Shown here one piece after another: positions 47,586-58,443 of a stretch of DNA of 64,000 nucleotides; the first letter of the stretch is position 1, and every line of letters starts with the position of its first letter. The stretch is from Hymenochaete sp. R1. Lineage: Eukaryota > Basidiomycota > Agaricomycetes > Hymenochaetales > Hymenochaetaceae. The notes beneath the pieces are model-generated. The model saw only the letters and a list, made by a program, of their open reading frames with translations, ran no database searches and was not told the origin of the DNA. The stretch lies in the NCBI GenBank assembly GCA_019400425.1, contig JAFREE010000001.1, forward strand, positions 248,001 through 312,000. Direction: 5' to 3'. Position numbers and translations under genes: made by a program.

Positions 47586-48367
47586 GTTGAGCTGGTAGAA
47601 AGTTTTGTGTAGGGATTAAGGAGCTGCAGAGGTTGATATTGTTGAGAATGAGAAGGGAAGGAAGGAAGAAGAAGGCTTTTATATGCAACGACCCCGCATC
47701 TCAGCGAGACTATGCGTACGTGGACATCTGCGTCATGCTTCGGCGCAGCTCGGCAATCTCGATTCAGTCAGTTCCACATCTCTTGTGTTTTTCTCACTCT
47801 CTCCAGACCAGACCACGTATACCCCTTCATGTATACGCCTTGTCAGTAGAATCCTACATTTGTGAAGCACTTCTAACATCCTTATTTTCCGTATCTCAAA
47901 GTTAAAGCCGTCGCTGAATAGTGGCAGGAAAGGGGTCTCGACTCTCGATTTTGCTGTTCCTGGTCAACGAGATCACCTGCGTCGCACCAATCTGCGCAAG
48001 CGAGGCCGCCCATCTTATTCATGCTGCTGACACCCCTTTGATCACCCGACGTTTTCCTGCTGAGTAAGATCCAGTCGTGACCTCGTGAAACAACGTGGCA
48101 TCACGACGGCAAACGAGAGCAAATCTCACGAGGCCAGTTTCAGCGATGAGTGCCATTGCGGAGCAGAACTAGCAGAACTTGAACGAGTCGGAGAATATTT
48201 TCGAGCTGGGAGTTGGCGAGTCGAATCCAAGAATATTAATATTACTTAATAGTCTCGCTCTCGGCTGTATCCAGTCACGTGTTTTTCTGCATCTCCCACA
48301 AATTTTGAGTCCGAGACTCCGAGCCGATGCAACATCAATACTGTACATATGCGCATTTAAAAACATC
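47586..48367. promoter_or_regulatory. Divergent intergenic region (MGST / Rrb1)
   Basis: This 782-nt region lies between divergent genes. On the MGST side a TATAAAA is present at 47677-47683 (minus strand), about 92 nt before the start. On the Rrb1 side there is no clear TATA box. Confidence 0.5.
47677..47683 (-). promoter_or_regulatory. TATAAAA box of the MGST3-like gene
   Basis: TATAAAA is read on the minus strand 92 nt upstream of the start codon. The stretch between it and the ATG is pyrimidine-rich on that strand. Confidence 0.5.
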
Positions 48368-50073
48368 ATGTCCAAAAGAACCTTTACCGAAGTACAGACG
48401 TCAAATGACGGCCAAGCTGTCGCAAAAGCTAGTTCTGGTGCCCCACGAAGGGTGAGCGGCGCCAACGAACACGTCGAAATGGGGGAGTTCGAGGACGCTT
48501 GGGAGGATGAGGTTGATGATAGTGAAGAAGAGATTGTGGATGGGACGGGTGAAGATAGGGAAGGAGGTGTGCCGTTTCGTGCGAGATTCATCGTGTTTGT
48601 GCTGAAACTGATGAGAAGAATAGACATGGAAATCGATGAAGTCCTCCCTCCGATAGAAGAATCGGAAGAACAACAAGTGGAACAGCAGAAAGAAGTCTAT
48701 ATCCCAGGGCGGCACGTCCTTGCGAAAGATGAAATTTTAGAACCAGACGACTCGGTGTACGAGATGCGGCACGTCATGGGCGTGGATTGGCCATGCCTTT
48801 CATTTGACGTCCTACGTGACAATTTGGGAGACGAGAGGCAACGATACCCAGCCACAGCATACATCGTCTCCGGAACTCAAGCCGATTCAGCTAAGAATAA
48901 CGAACTTTGCGTATACAAAATGTCCTCACTGCATCGAACACAAAAGGACGGAGGTGCGTCCGTGTATTTTTACACTGTTGCTGAAAACCAGAGCTTATAT
49001 GCGCGAATTCTCAGACGAATCAGATTCAGATGACGAAGACGACGATGGAGTCGACGACGACGCCGTGCTTGAGCATAGGTCAGTTCCTCATTTCGGCGGT
49101 GTCAATCGAGTTCGCGCGCAACCTCTTCCTCCGACCACCCCGCTACCACCTGTCGGAACGCCATACCACGTCGCATCCTGGGCTGAGACGGGTAAGGTGT
49201 ACATCTGGGATGTTCGGCCTCTTATAGAGTCTTTAGACGTCCCAGGCTACTCCATTGACAAGAAGAGGGTGAACTCTCCTGTGCATACAGTCAACTCCCA
49301 TGGACGTGCCGAAGGTTTCGCGATGGACTGGGCTGCTGACACCGCCAACCCTGCTGCACTGAGATTGCTCACGGGCGACATTCATTCCAAGATTTTTCTT
49401 ACAACGACAACACAGACGGGGTTCACAACACAAAACCAACCATTTTCGAGCCATACTTCAAGTATCGAGGATCTGCAATGGAGCCCAGCCGAATCAACGG
49501 TATTTGCGTCGTGCTCTGCCGATCAGAGTATTCGGATATGGGATACTCGAGTAAAGGGACGCAAAAGTGCTCTGGCGGTGACCCCAGCTCATGAGAGCGA
49601 TGTAAATGTCATCAGTTGGAATAAGCAGACGTCGTATCTGCTCCTCTCGGGCGGAGACGAAGGTGGGATTAAAACCTGGGATCTCCGAAGTCTTGCGAAG
49701 TACGTGAAAGCCCTCGCTCTGAGCACAAACACTCACTTTGGATTACCTTAGCACGAAAGCTGCGCCTTCACCAGTCGCCGCATTTGACTGGCACAAAGCA
49801 CCTATCACCTCTATCGAATGGCATCCAACCGAAAGCTCGACCTTCGCAGCTTCAGGTGCAGACGACCAGTTAACGTTGTGGGATTTAGCCGTCGAACAGG
49901 ATGATGAAGAAACGGGAGCAATGGAAGGCCAGAGCGACGTGCCCGACCAGTTACTCTTCGTACACCAAGGGCAAAAGGACATCAAAGAAATGCACTGGCA
50001 TCCCCAAATACCAGGGGCTGTGATCTCAACGGCGTTTGATGGTTTCAACATCTTCAAGACTATTTCGGTGTAG
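48368..50073 (+). CDS. RRB1: Ribosome-assembly WD40 protein Rrb1/GRWD1, 511 residues
   Basis: This is the nuclear chaperone of ribosomal protein L3 (family knowledge). Exons are 48368-48566, 48624-48953, 49015-49699 and 49752-50073. An acidic N-terminus ([19 protein letters not shown]) is followed by [19 protein letters not shown] and [19 protein letters not shown], the histone-binding/CAF1-like entry motif. An acidic loop ([18 protein letters not shown]) leads to [19 protein letters not shown] and WD repeats: [37 protein letters not shown] ending [29 protein letters not shown] ending KTWDLRSL, and [20 protein letters not shown] ending TLWDL. It ends [20 protein letters not shown] before FNIFKTISV. 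The 57-nt first intron (48567-48623) is in frame and stop-free. The start is the first Met, 26 residues before the acidic motif. Confidence 0.94.
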
Positions 50074-50145
50074 TACCAGTTTCTGGCGTCTATAATGTTG
50101 TGGGGAGACTCAAAGGCTGATGTTGTAATAAAAGTACACTGTAAT

Positions 50146-51425
50146 CTAATAGAGTCCTGTGGAATTGTTTCCTTTTGGTGATCGGATCTGGAACAACGAT
50201 ATCAATTCCTATCGATTATACATGAACCTGTAAGTTGTCACTTACCTTTGCTATGTTCTTCTGGAAGATGTTTGTGAGGGCCGCATAGATATTCCGTAAA
50301 TCAAACAAGTTTGAACGGACGGAGAAGAAGATTTTTTCATCAAGATCTTCGAGAGCCAGCTAAAAGTACTTGTGAGCCTTCATAACCCAACTAGCGGGAG
50401 AGCCATCATACAGGATAATCCTCAACGTTCGGATATTTGATGAGCTTCGAACAAATCTTAGCCCTAGTGAGGTGGTACTGCCTTGCCGAGTCTCTAAGGT
50501 TGTGTGCGCTTTGTTGACAACGATTCAGCTCCGCAAGTGCCTCTGCCGTACCCTAAGTGAGTAAACTTGTCATAGAAATGAGCACTGAGAGTGCAAACCT
50601 TCTTGGACGGCGACGCCGAAATTATCCCCGCTATATGAATAAAATATCACAAAGATGAGCGTAGGGCAATGCAACATATGCAAATGCATGCTTACTCTTC
50701 GATCCTTTTGAAATTATAATAGAATTTTTAAAAAGGGGCAAACTTCAACAAACGCCTAGAATTATAGAACATACGCACATACTTCGGCATTACAAGATTG
50801 ATCCAAATTGCAACATCGTCCTGTAGAAAGAAGAGGAGGGAGGAAGTCAGATTTAAATCGAAAGCGAATTAAACTGCTTAAGACGAACACAAAGTTGCAC
50901 AAGTTCTTCACACTCCCTCTTTAAAACCCCAAGAACGAGTTCCATGTGTTTATTGGAATGCACAGATTCGGCATAGCGAGCATTATCCGTTACGGAAGCT
51001 GTGATACCATTCTCCCCGGCTACCAATTTCCTTTTCTTTGACTCGTGCGCCTGTTCCTTCGAGGGATCGGGATAAACCGTCGCAACGGTGTGAGCTTTTG
51101 CATGTGTGATATTGAACGGCGACGATGGCTCAGAGCTCTTTTCGATAGTTTCTTGCAGGTCACTTGAGCAGCATGAGACGAGTGCTCTCAGGGAATGCGA
51201 GTGTCTCTGCTTACAGAATCTAATAATGTATTAGACTTGTGCACGACGATGAAGGAGGGTCTAGACATACCTTTTGAGGAAATATCTTGAAGACGACATT
51301 CTCCGCTCTTGAGGCAATCTTCTCGTGATAGCTCTGGTTGCTCCATGAGGCCATGAAGGATGAAGGAAAGGGACGGAGCTCACATCAAGTTTCGATGTCA
51401 TTTCCGCTGACATTGAAGCAGCCAT
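50146..51425 (-). CDS. Proteasome activator PA28/REG (PSME3-like), 249 residues, ten exons
   Basis: This is a subunit of the heptameric 11S cap that opens the 20S proteasome without ATP. No long open frame shows it; the exons are 51425-51384, 51333-51271, 51219-51215 (5 nt), 51162-50889, 50820-50783, 50704-50696 (9 nt), 50630-50599, 50542-50412, 50359-50246 and 50187-50146 (750 nt in frame). Family landmarks: the N-terminal helix SYHEKIASRAENVVFKIFPQ K-I-L; the activation-loop region WINLVMPKIEDGDNFGVAVQ followed by EEALAELNRCQQSAHNLRD; YHLTRAKICSKLIKYPNVED; LRNIYAALTNIFQKNIAKIR; and the end SPKGNNSTGLY, matching the PA28-gamma KGNN tail with a C-terminal Tyr. The variable middle insert has a basic KKRKL, a possible nuclear signal. 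The start is the first Met, giving MAASMSAEMTSKLD before the first helix. Confidence 0.9.
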
Positions 51426-51763
51426 TTTGGAAGCACGTACACTTGACTGTTCGTCTAAAAGTTGTAGATAGACTTGGATGATGGTGTCGTTGTGCGTAGC
51501 CTATGCCAGCTCCGAAAAGACCAGTGAGAGATGAGAAGAACTCCGAGTCAAGCCACGCGTCCGCGAGCCGTCGGCGACTGTTGCGACGCGTTTAGATCAC
51601 GTGCGTTTATGAAGATCGGCTCCAGATGTGGTACTAGTCGGTCGGTCTCAAATCTGAGCTCTCTTCGTTATTGACGTCCGTGAACGACGTTCTCACCCCT
51701 GCCAGACTTCATGGCCCCTCAGGTCTGTTTCGTAAACTTCGTGCAATAAAAACGAACTAAGAA
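51426..51763. promoter_or_regulatory. Short divergent promoter region (PA28 / TAF1)
   Basis: Only 338 nt separate the two start codons. A possible alternative TAF1 first exon begins at an ATG at 51711, so the true non-coding gap may be 285 nt. No TATA box is evident. Confidence 0.5.
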
Positions 51764-54700
51764 ATGACTCAGGATGAAAGCTCTGTCCTTTCGGCACTCA
51801 CTGGATTCTCACTCGACCATGTTCTCTCAAGTCTCGATCTTCCGAAGGGTGCAGATCTAAATAATAGACTCGGCATATCCGGACTTCCCTCCCTGGATGC
51901 AAAGCAGATATACAACGATAGATTCGACTCTGACGAAGAAGAGGCTATTGGGCTCGATGCAGGGAAAGATTGGGAAGATGAGGTTGACCGTGAAATCGAA
52001 GACGAAGAGGACGAGGATGAAGTCATCGTTGCAGTCAAGGATGAGGCTCAGTCCCCGGAAGCGTTCCTCAGGCAAAGAAGGACGCGTATCGTGAAACGGG
52101 TGGTTGAAAGGCCGAAATCGGTCTATGAACGATTTCCTGCTTTCGAGCAGGGGAAGGTCCTGGATTTCACGGAATTGTTTAAGGGCAACATCGCGAAGAA
52201 GTCGAGAGTCGGGAAGAGACAGCCTTTCTTGAGTAAGCACAAAAAATAATGCTGTAAGACGACTGTCTGATTCATTTCCCGCGTAGTCGAAACTGTGAAC
52301 CCGAAAAAAAGAGAACCCACGAAAGGTTACCTCAAAGCCATCGTAGGAGCAACCAATCGGCAAAATGAGACCAAACGTGTTGAAGAGGAGGTAGCGGCTG
52401 GCAGCATCGAAGATGACCTAGTCAAAACTTTGCAAGTAAGCGACTCCGAAGCCTTAATCAGGAGTCACTAATGAATGTATATTAGGAGCTAGATAGAACT
52501 AAAGTACCGTCAACATTATCACTGCATGACAGGTCATTCGACCTCGTATTGCTTTCAAATTGGGAAGATCAGATAATTTATGAGCCTAATTACATGGCCC
52601 AGCAGGACGCTTCGCAAGACAAAGAAGTCGCCACCGCTCCTATCAACCATGCTCTGGAAAAGGGTTCGTGGACTCAGAGCATCATTTGGGATACCACAGC
52701 GCCGTTTCGAGACTTTACGCAGCTCGAAATTGAAGGAGAGGAGGATGTAGCCGTTGCAGAGAATTATGCAGGTGAGTCTGATTGAAACCACGAAAACACG
52801 TAATTCAGATGTTACAGAAGTACGGCCAAAGAAAAAGACGCGTATGGATGGTAACCAGCCACGGGACAGGTTTAATCTCTCGAACGATCAATACTATGAA
52901 ATTGCGAAGGACGGTCCTCGTCACCGAGTACGACAAACGTTTGGACAACTCGTGGTCCAGCACGCGTATCCCGCTCAAAAGCTACAACTCCCGTTTGTAA
53001 GTGTTATTACTTGATCTTTAGAATTGGTCTTAGAACAGGTTTTCAGTACAAAACTCGTCTATCGAAACAAGAGTCGCGCTCTTTTCACAGGCCTGCCTTG
53101 CAGTTTCCCGCGAATATTGAGCATAGATTTAGCAAGGTCAAGACAGCCAAGAAGAAGAAAGACAAAGCAGGGCGCAAGATCGGAAAAGGTGGAGACATTG
53201 GTGAGGGCTTACGCCGGACCAGTGACTTATCCTTGAAAGACACAAGCAATTTTGTTCTATGGGAATTCTCAGTAAGTTCTTTACCATCGAATGAAGTGTG
53301 CCTCGACTAATTTCTTGTTTCAGGAAGAGCACCCACCCATCATCTCAGATTTCGCAATGGGTAGCGTTCTTGTCAACTATTACCGGAAAAAAGATGACAA
53401 AGACGAGCATATGCCTAAGCTTGAACTTGGAGAACCATTTGTACTCGAACCTGGTGATGAATCCCCTTTCATGAAATTTGGATCTGTCCACCCTGGGCAA
53501 ACTATCCAAGCACTATATAACAATCTGATTCGTGCCCCTCTCTTCCGCCAGAGAGCATACAATACGGACTTCTTGATGATAAGGACGACAGTCCAAGGCG
53601 AGGCAAGATACTACTTACGGGAAATCAAAAATTTGTTTGTCGTGGGACAGACATACCCAGTGACAGAAGTGCCAGGTCCCCATTCGCGTAAAATAACGAC
53701 TACTGTCAAAAATCGGCTACAGGTTATCGCATTCAAATTATTGAAGAAGAGTGCGGGAGAGAGGTTGAAGATATCACGACTCATGAAATATTTCCCAGAT
53801 CAAAATGAGTTGCAGATGAGACAGAGATTGAAGGTACGAGCCTAGAATGAAAGCTGGTGCGGTGTTACTGATTAATGTAACCAGGAGTTTATGGAGTACC
53901 ATAGACGTGGAATCCATCAAGGTTTCTGGAGACTAAAAGAGACTATACATATCCCAAGTGAGCCTGAGATGTTGAAAATGGTCACTCCAGAGCAAGTCGT
54001 GCTGTCAGAAAGCATGCAAGTCGGGATGAGGCATTTACAAGATGCTGGTTACGGTGGCGCGGTGGACACGGCAAAAGACGACGATGAATCCAAACTGTCG
54101 ATAGAGCAGCAGTTGGCCCCTTGGATAACGACCAAAAACTTCTTGCAGGCTACACAGGCTAAAGCCATGCTCAAACTTCACGGTGACGGAGACCCGAGTG
54201 GAAGAGGCGAAGCCTTCAGCTTTGTACGCGTATCTATGAAAGACATATTCGTGCGAGCAGGAGAAGATTACGAACAGAAATTGGGTAAGCGGATCATTGT
54301 GGTACTCAGAAACTTCCGTATTTATCTTTTCGTCCGCAGCCGAAGCTGAAAATCGGCCAAAATCTCAACATCGCTACAATGTGGCCGAGCAGCAGAATGT
54401 CTACAAGTCTGAAATAGAGCGGATCTGGAAGGCCCAATTCCGATCTCTCAGTCGTAAAGACGAGCCGCAGCTCACTGCCGAAGACGAAGCTCGTGCGAAT
54501 GCACATAAGCAACAAGAGCGAGCGAATCAATATCACCGGAGCAAGCCGCGTCTTGAGGATTTGGAGCATCCCCCAAGCGCTGCTATGCTCACCGGACCAT
54601 CTCGAGAATCGGCACCTTCGTCTCCTTCTCCTAGTCGTGCTTCTTCCTTAGACCGGGAAGTCAGCCTTGGTCCAGAATCGAGTCAACGCGTTCTAAGAAT

Positions 54701-55415
54701 AAGACGGTTTGTAGAAGGCGAATGGGAAACTGAAATCGTACGAGATCCGGCTGTCATTCGAGCATACGTACGCAGACGGCAAGCCATCGAAGAAGAATCA
54801 GCAGCTGCAGACTCGCTTGCTCCTACGGGTGACGAAGAAAAAGACAAACGAGCGAAGAAGAGACTGGAGGAGGAGATAGCCCGTATGAAGAAGAACCAAG
54901 AACGCCGCTTGCATCGCAAGAATGCAAAGATCACGAAAGAAGGTGGAATGCCTCTGACTATCAACAGACCAATCAAGCCAGATACGACTAGGCGATGCGG
55001 TCACTGTGGGCAAATGGGGCACATGAGTGAGTCCTTCGAGACTTTTTCGCAAGCGTCGGCTTATCTACATCTCCGTACTGCAGAGACGAACCGTAAATGT
55101 CCTCGATGGGCGGAGTTCAACTCGGGTGCTCCTCCTATTGCTTCAACTCCTTCCGGAGGACTCCCTGGAGCCGCGTCAGGAGGGTCACCTAGCGGAGGTG
55201 GAGGAGCTTTGTCTCCTCCAAGTTTACCTGGTCTTCCGGTTAACCAGCCTTCCGTTCCATCGCCGTTGTCGATTTCATCCTCCGCCTTCCCTCGGCCAAT
55301 GGGTTCCTTTGCACATTCGCCATTGGCTACGAGCCCTCCTGTCACTGCGATGGACGTCGATGACGATCAGCAGCCTGCCGCAACTAAGGTGAAGTTAAAG
55401 CTAATCAGAGCTTAA
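51764..55415 (+). CDS. TAF1: Transcription initiation factor TFIID subunit 1 (TAF1), 1078 residues
   Basis: This is the scaffold subunit of TFIID at RNA polymerase II promoters. Exons: 51764-52232, 52287-52435, 52486-52771, 52818-52996, 53047-53271, 53324-53833, 53885-54284, 54340-55026, 55084-55415 (3237 nt). Seen: an acidic N-terminus with a TBP-binding-like FDSDEEEAIGLDAGKDWEDE; WEDQIIYEP; the DUF3591 core from YKTRLSKQESRSFHRPALQF through FVLWEFSEEHPPIISDFAMG, GSVHPGQTIQALYNNLIRAP, then YYLREIKNLFVVGQTYPVTE, RGIHQGFWRLKE and QLAPWITTKNFLQATQAKAM; a basic coiled coil (RRLHRKNAKITKEGGMPLTI); and the zinc knuckle CGHCGQMGHMKTNRKCPRW. No bromodomain follows, as is usual in fungi; the tail is Pro/Ser-rich. 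The acceptor at 52808 instead of 52817 would add three residues. Confidence 0.94.
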
Positions 55416-55586
55416 TTATTGTTTCCCCATCCATGCTGTCCGGAACTTGTAGTCATGTACTTTGAGCATCGTGTTTTGTGTATTGCTTTGGATTGTAGTA
55501 TTTTCTGACATCAATTGTTTAATTATCATTTATGTGCTGCATGAAACGACGGTTCTGAGATCTACTGCGTTTTATCTCTCACGACC

Positions 55587-56510
55587 ATGGACGAGGAGAC
55601 TGAGTCCTACATCATGCTGCTTCTAGCGGATGGGAATCTCCCTACAGGCTCTTTCGTAGCTTCGTCGGGCCTTGAGGCATACCTAAAGCATGGCTTTTTT
55701 GGAACGCCCACTTCCACTTCTACCGGCCAATCATCAGTTGCACGATCGAACCGCGCAATTTTGAATTTTATCAAGGATAGCCTTGGTGCTTATGCTCGCA
55801 GCGCCTTACCATTCGTATCTGATGCGCATAAATGCGCGTCAGCTCTTGCAGAGCCCTTTGATCCTCGGGAAATAGACCACGTACTATCGCAGCTTCGGGA
55901 TCTCGATGATCTGTACCATACAATGACGACGAACGATGTGACCAGGAGATCCTCCAAAGCACAAGGCGTGGCATTGCTCACCCTCTTTTCTCGAGGGTTC
56001 TCAAAGCCTGACCTTGGCCATTCAGCTGCATTTGAGCAATCAACAGCTTCAAGTGCACGGAGCAGTGCTTCCTGTCTTATAGATGATCTTAAGGCCCAAA
56101 TACGGAGGGAAGAAGTCAATGGTCATATACCCATCTGTTGGGGAATACTCACTGCAGCTCTGGGTTTAAGCCTCAGTACGTACCAATGCCATTCATGTAC
56201 AGGGGCAAGTAAATAATTGCATCTCATAGAACGTTCGCAGTACCTCCATCTTTTTCTGCAAGCCCGCTCCCTGTTATCTGCAGCCATACGTTTGAACATG
56301 CTAGGCCCGTACGCATCCCAGCAGCTACTCCTTCATTCAGTAAGACCCATCGTTGAGGAAGAGATGACAAAGTGCAAGCATTTATCGACCAATATACAGG
56401 AAAATGGTGAGGTCCTCGATGTTCCGGATGGCGTTGCCAACACCTGGCCACTGGGCGAAATATTGATGTCAAGGCACGACTTACAGCATTCAAGGATCTT
56501 CAATAGTTGA
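55587..56510 (+). CDS. Urease accessory protein UreF, 289 residues
   Basis: UreF works with UreD/H and UreG in loading nickel into apo-urease in the cytosol. There are two exons, 55587-56175 and 56230-56510. Seen: LLLADGNLPTGSFVASSGLE, the N-terminal UreF signature (S/D-x-x-P-x-G-x-F/Y-x-x-S-x-G-L-E); a helical middle with DDLYHTMTTNDVTRRSSKAQ and GVALLTLFSRGFSKPDLGH; HIPICWGILTAALGLSL; and ARSLLSAAIRLNMLGPYASQ-QLL near the C-terminus. No urease, UreD or UreG gene is in the window, so fungal urease genes are dispersed here. The gene begins 172 nt after the end of TAF1 on the same strand. Confidence 0.9.
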
Positions 56511-56955
56511 CCTTGACTGGAGAAGCACGTTCAAATTCATTATGGATTCCTCCGAGTCCTCTGACTCCTACTTTGTCCGTAGGCGAAAATGTTTTCAAAT
56601 TCGATTGTAATCGACAAAGCTCAATTTCTTGTCAGTTCCAGAGCCTCAGAACAAACACTCATACATGCATTAAGTCATGCATGTGACGGCTTAACCTCCT
56701 TTAATGTCCTCACTATTCTCCGCTAGATCACGTCTCTGTATTGCGAGAATCGTAAGAACGGTTCAACGCCACTACCATTTACCGATGCCCTATTGTTATC
56801 TCGTGTCGAAGTGCGTTTCATTTGCCTTGAGTCCGGTAGCGTAATCCCCTAAACGAAATATGAAAGTATCGCGGATCCGCACTATCCATGTTGGACGTGA
56901 AAATGCATTTTTATTGCGTAAAAATAAAGCAAATGTTCAAATCACAGAAGTGTCT
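56511..56955. other. Convergent intergenic region
   Basis: These 445 nt lie between the 3' ends of UreF and the Ayr1-like gene. A short inverted repeat around tcatacatgcattaagtcat (56660-56690) is seen; no gene. Confidence 0.45.
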
Positions 56956-57948
56956 TCACCGAGAGAAGGCTCTCCATACTAGCCAAAGCACGAGGCCCCT
57001 GGGTAGCCACGACAATATCCGGACTTGCAATGTATGTCCGCCCAAGGATAAGAATCTTGGCGGGCCCGTCCTTGACAGCACATGGTCCACAGTCTTCTTT
57101 GCAAATACGCTCGTGTCCATTGCACGCTGTACCTGGCTCACATTCATCCTACGTACGATCTGCGGCAGATATTTCGACCATAGCGAATCCGGAGGCAAAT
57201 CGAAAAGTTTGGAGTGATTTGACGCGAGATTTGACTTTACGGATCCAGGAGACAATAGGACGACAGAAATACCGAGAGGTTGACATTCCATTTGGAGCAC
57301 TTCTGTGAGAGAGTGTAAAGCGGACTTAGAAGCGCAATAGATCCCGTTCCATGGCGTAGGGCTGGGTTATTCAATGAGGTACCGTTCGTTTGGCCAAACG
57401 GAAGGCGCTTACATATCTGCAACAATGGACCCCACATTAATGATCATCCCTTGCTTTCGGAGAGCCATGAGAGGGATAACAGCCTTTGCTGTTCGTAGTG
57501 CACCAAAGACATTCGCATCAAAGGTCCTTTTCACCTGTTCAGTTGGGACGTCGACTACGGGCCCGATACATAATACTCCTGCGTTATTCACACATCTGTG
57601 ATACATACGAGATGAATGTTCCTCTTTTAAAACTTGCATAAATATACGCACATGTCCAGTCGGCCCTCGTTCGTTATCACACTATCCACCGCCTTCCGCA
57701 CACTCTCATCGTTAGTTACGTCCAATGCAAGTTTCTTTATGCTTGAGGATTTAAAAGCATCCATTTTATTCACGTCGCGCGCCGTCGCGTATACAATGCA
57801 ACCTCGTCTCGCGAACTCCTCACATCTGTCTACATCCATCAGTACAAGCTAGAGAGAACGAAGGGAGACGTTGATTCACGCACAAATGGAAGCCAATCCC
57901 ACCCTTCGAGCATCCTGTGACTAGCACAACTTTTGGTGACGAGGGCAT
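56956..57948 (-). CDS. Short-chain dehydrogenase, Ayr1-like (1-acyldihydroxyacetone-phosphate reductase), 275 residues
   Basis: This is probably an NADPH-dependent reductase of the classical SDR family, on lipid droplets or ER, making lyso-phosphatidic acid from acyl-DHAP. Exons are 57948-57884, 57825-57652, 57595-57413 and 57361-56956. The cofactor motif TGCSKGGIG (TGxxxGIG) opens the protein, followed by VYATARDVNKM and LALDVTNDESV. NNAGVLCIGPVVDV, NVFGALRTAKAVIPLM, IINVGSIVAD (catalytic Ser) and YCASKSALHSLTEVL (catalytic Tyr and Lys) follow. PLGISVVLLSPGSVKSNLAS and a hydrophobic C-terminal segment (ILSWLPRGLVLWLVWRAF) suit membrane attachment. The Ayr1 assignment comes from the overall motif set and the C-terminal hydrophobic tail; other SDRs remain possible. 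The start is the first Met, nine residues before the TG motif. Confidence 0.85.
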
Positions 57949-58443
57949 TTGGACCGCTCTGAAAAATTGGGGTGCTGGGAACGAAATTCGGATGTCGTTA
58001 TATCAGCGTATCGTGTGGTGTGAACGTGATAATCGTGCCGCAGTCGTGCTGCACGTAAAAATTGATATTAACGGATGCAAAGGAACACAGCCTGGGCGTT
58101 ATGTTAAAAAATATGGTGCAGAGTAAGGCGAGAGCTAACGGACGGGTTCAGCAATCCGAAAGCTAAGTCGTGATCGTAGTTCAAAGACAAAGGAGAGGTC
58201 GATTTGGAAAGCCAATGAATATATAGACTCAGACTACCTCCGAGTGCTCGGAAAGCATCGGCGCGTTTCTCGCGTAGTTGTGGACGCGTTTTGACCTAAT
58301 CCTCTCACTTGTGAGCGGCAGCGTCATCGCTGCTTTTGGCGCTGACCAGCGCTGGTGACCATCATTTAAAACCGGGTTGAACCCGTCTTATCATCAGTCG
58401 TTCATTCGACTACTCAAAACCTTCGCAAAGTTGAACATCGAAC
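57949..58443. promoter_or_regulatory. Divergent intergenic region (Ayr1-like / ORP)
   Basis: This 495-nt region lies between two divergent lipid-related genes. An AT-rich atttaaaa at about 58363 lies 80 nt before the ORP start. Nothing else is recognised. Confidence 0.4.

Noticed and set aside
50543..50598. Apparent one-base frameshift in PA28
   Set aside because: It came from using the AG at 50553 as acceptor. The AG at 50543 restores the frame and gives VQEEALAELN, matching the family.
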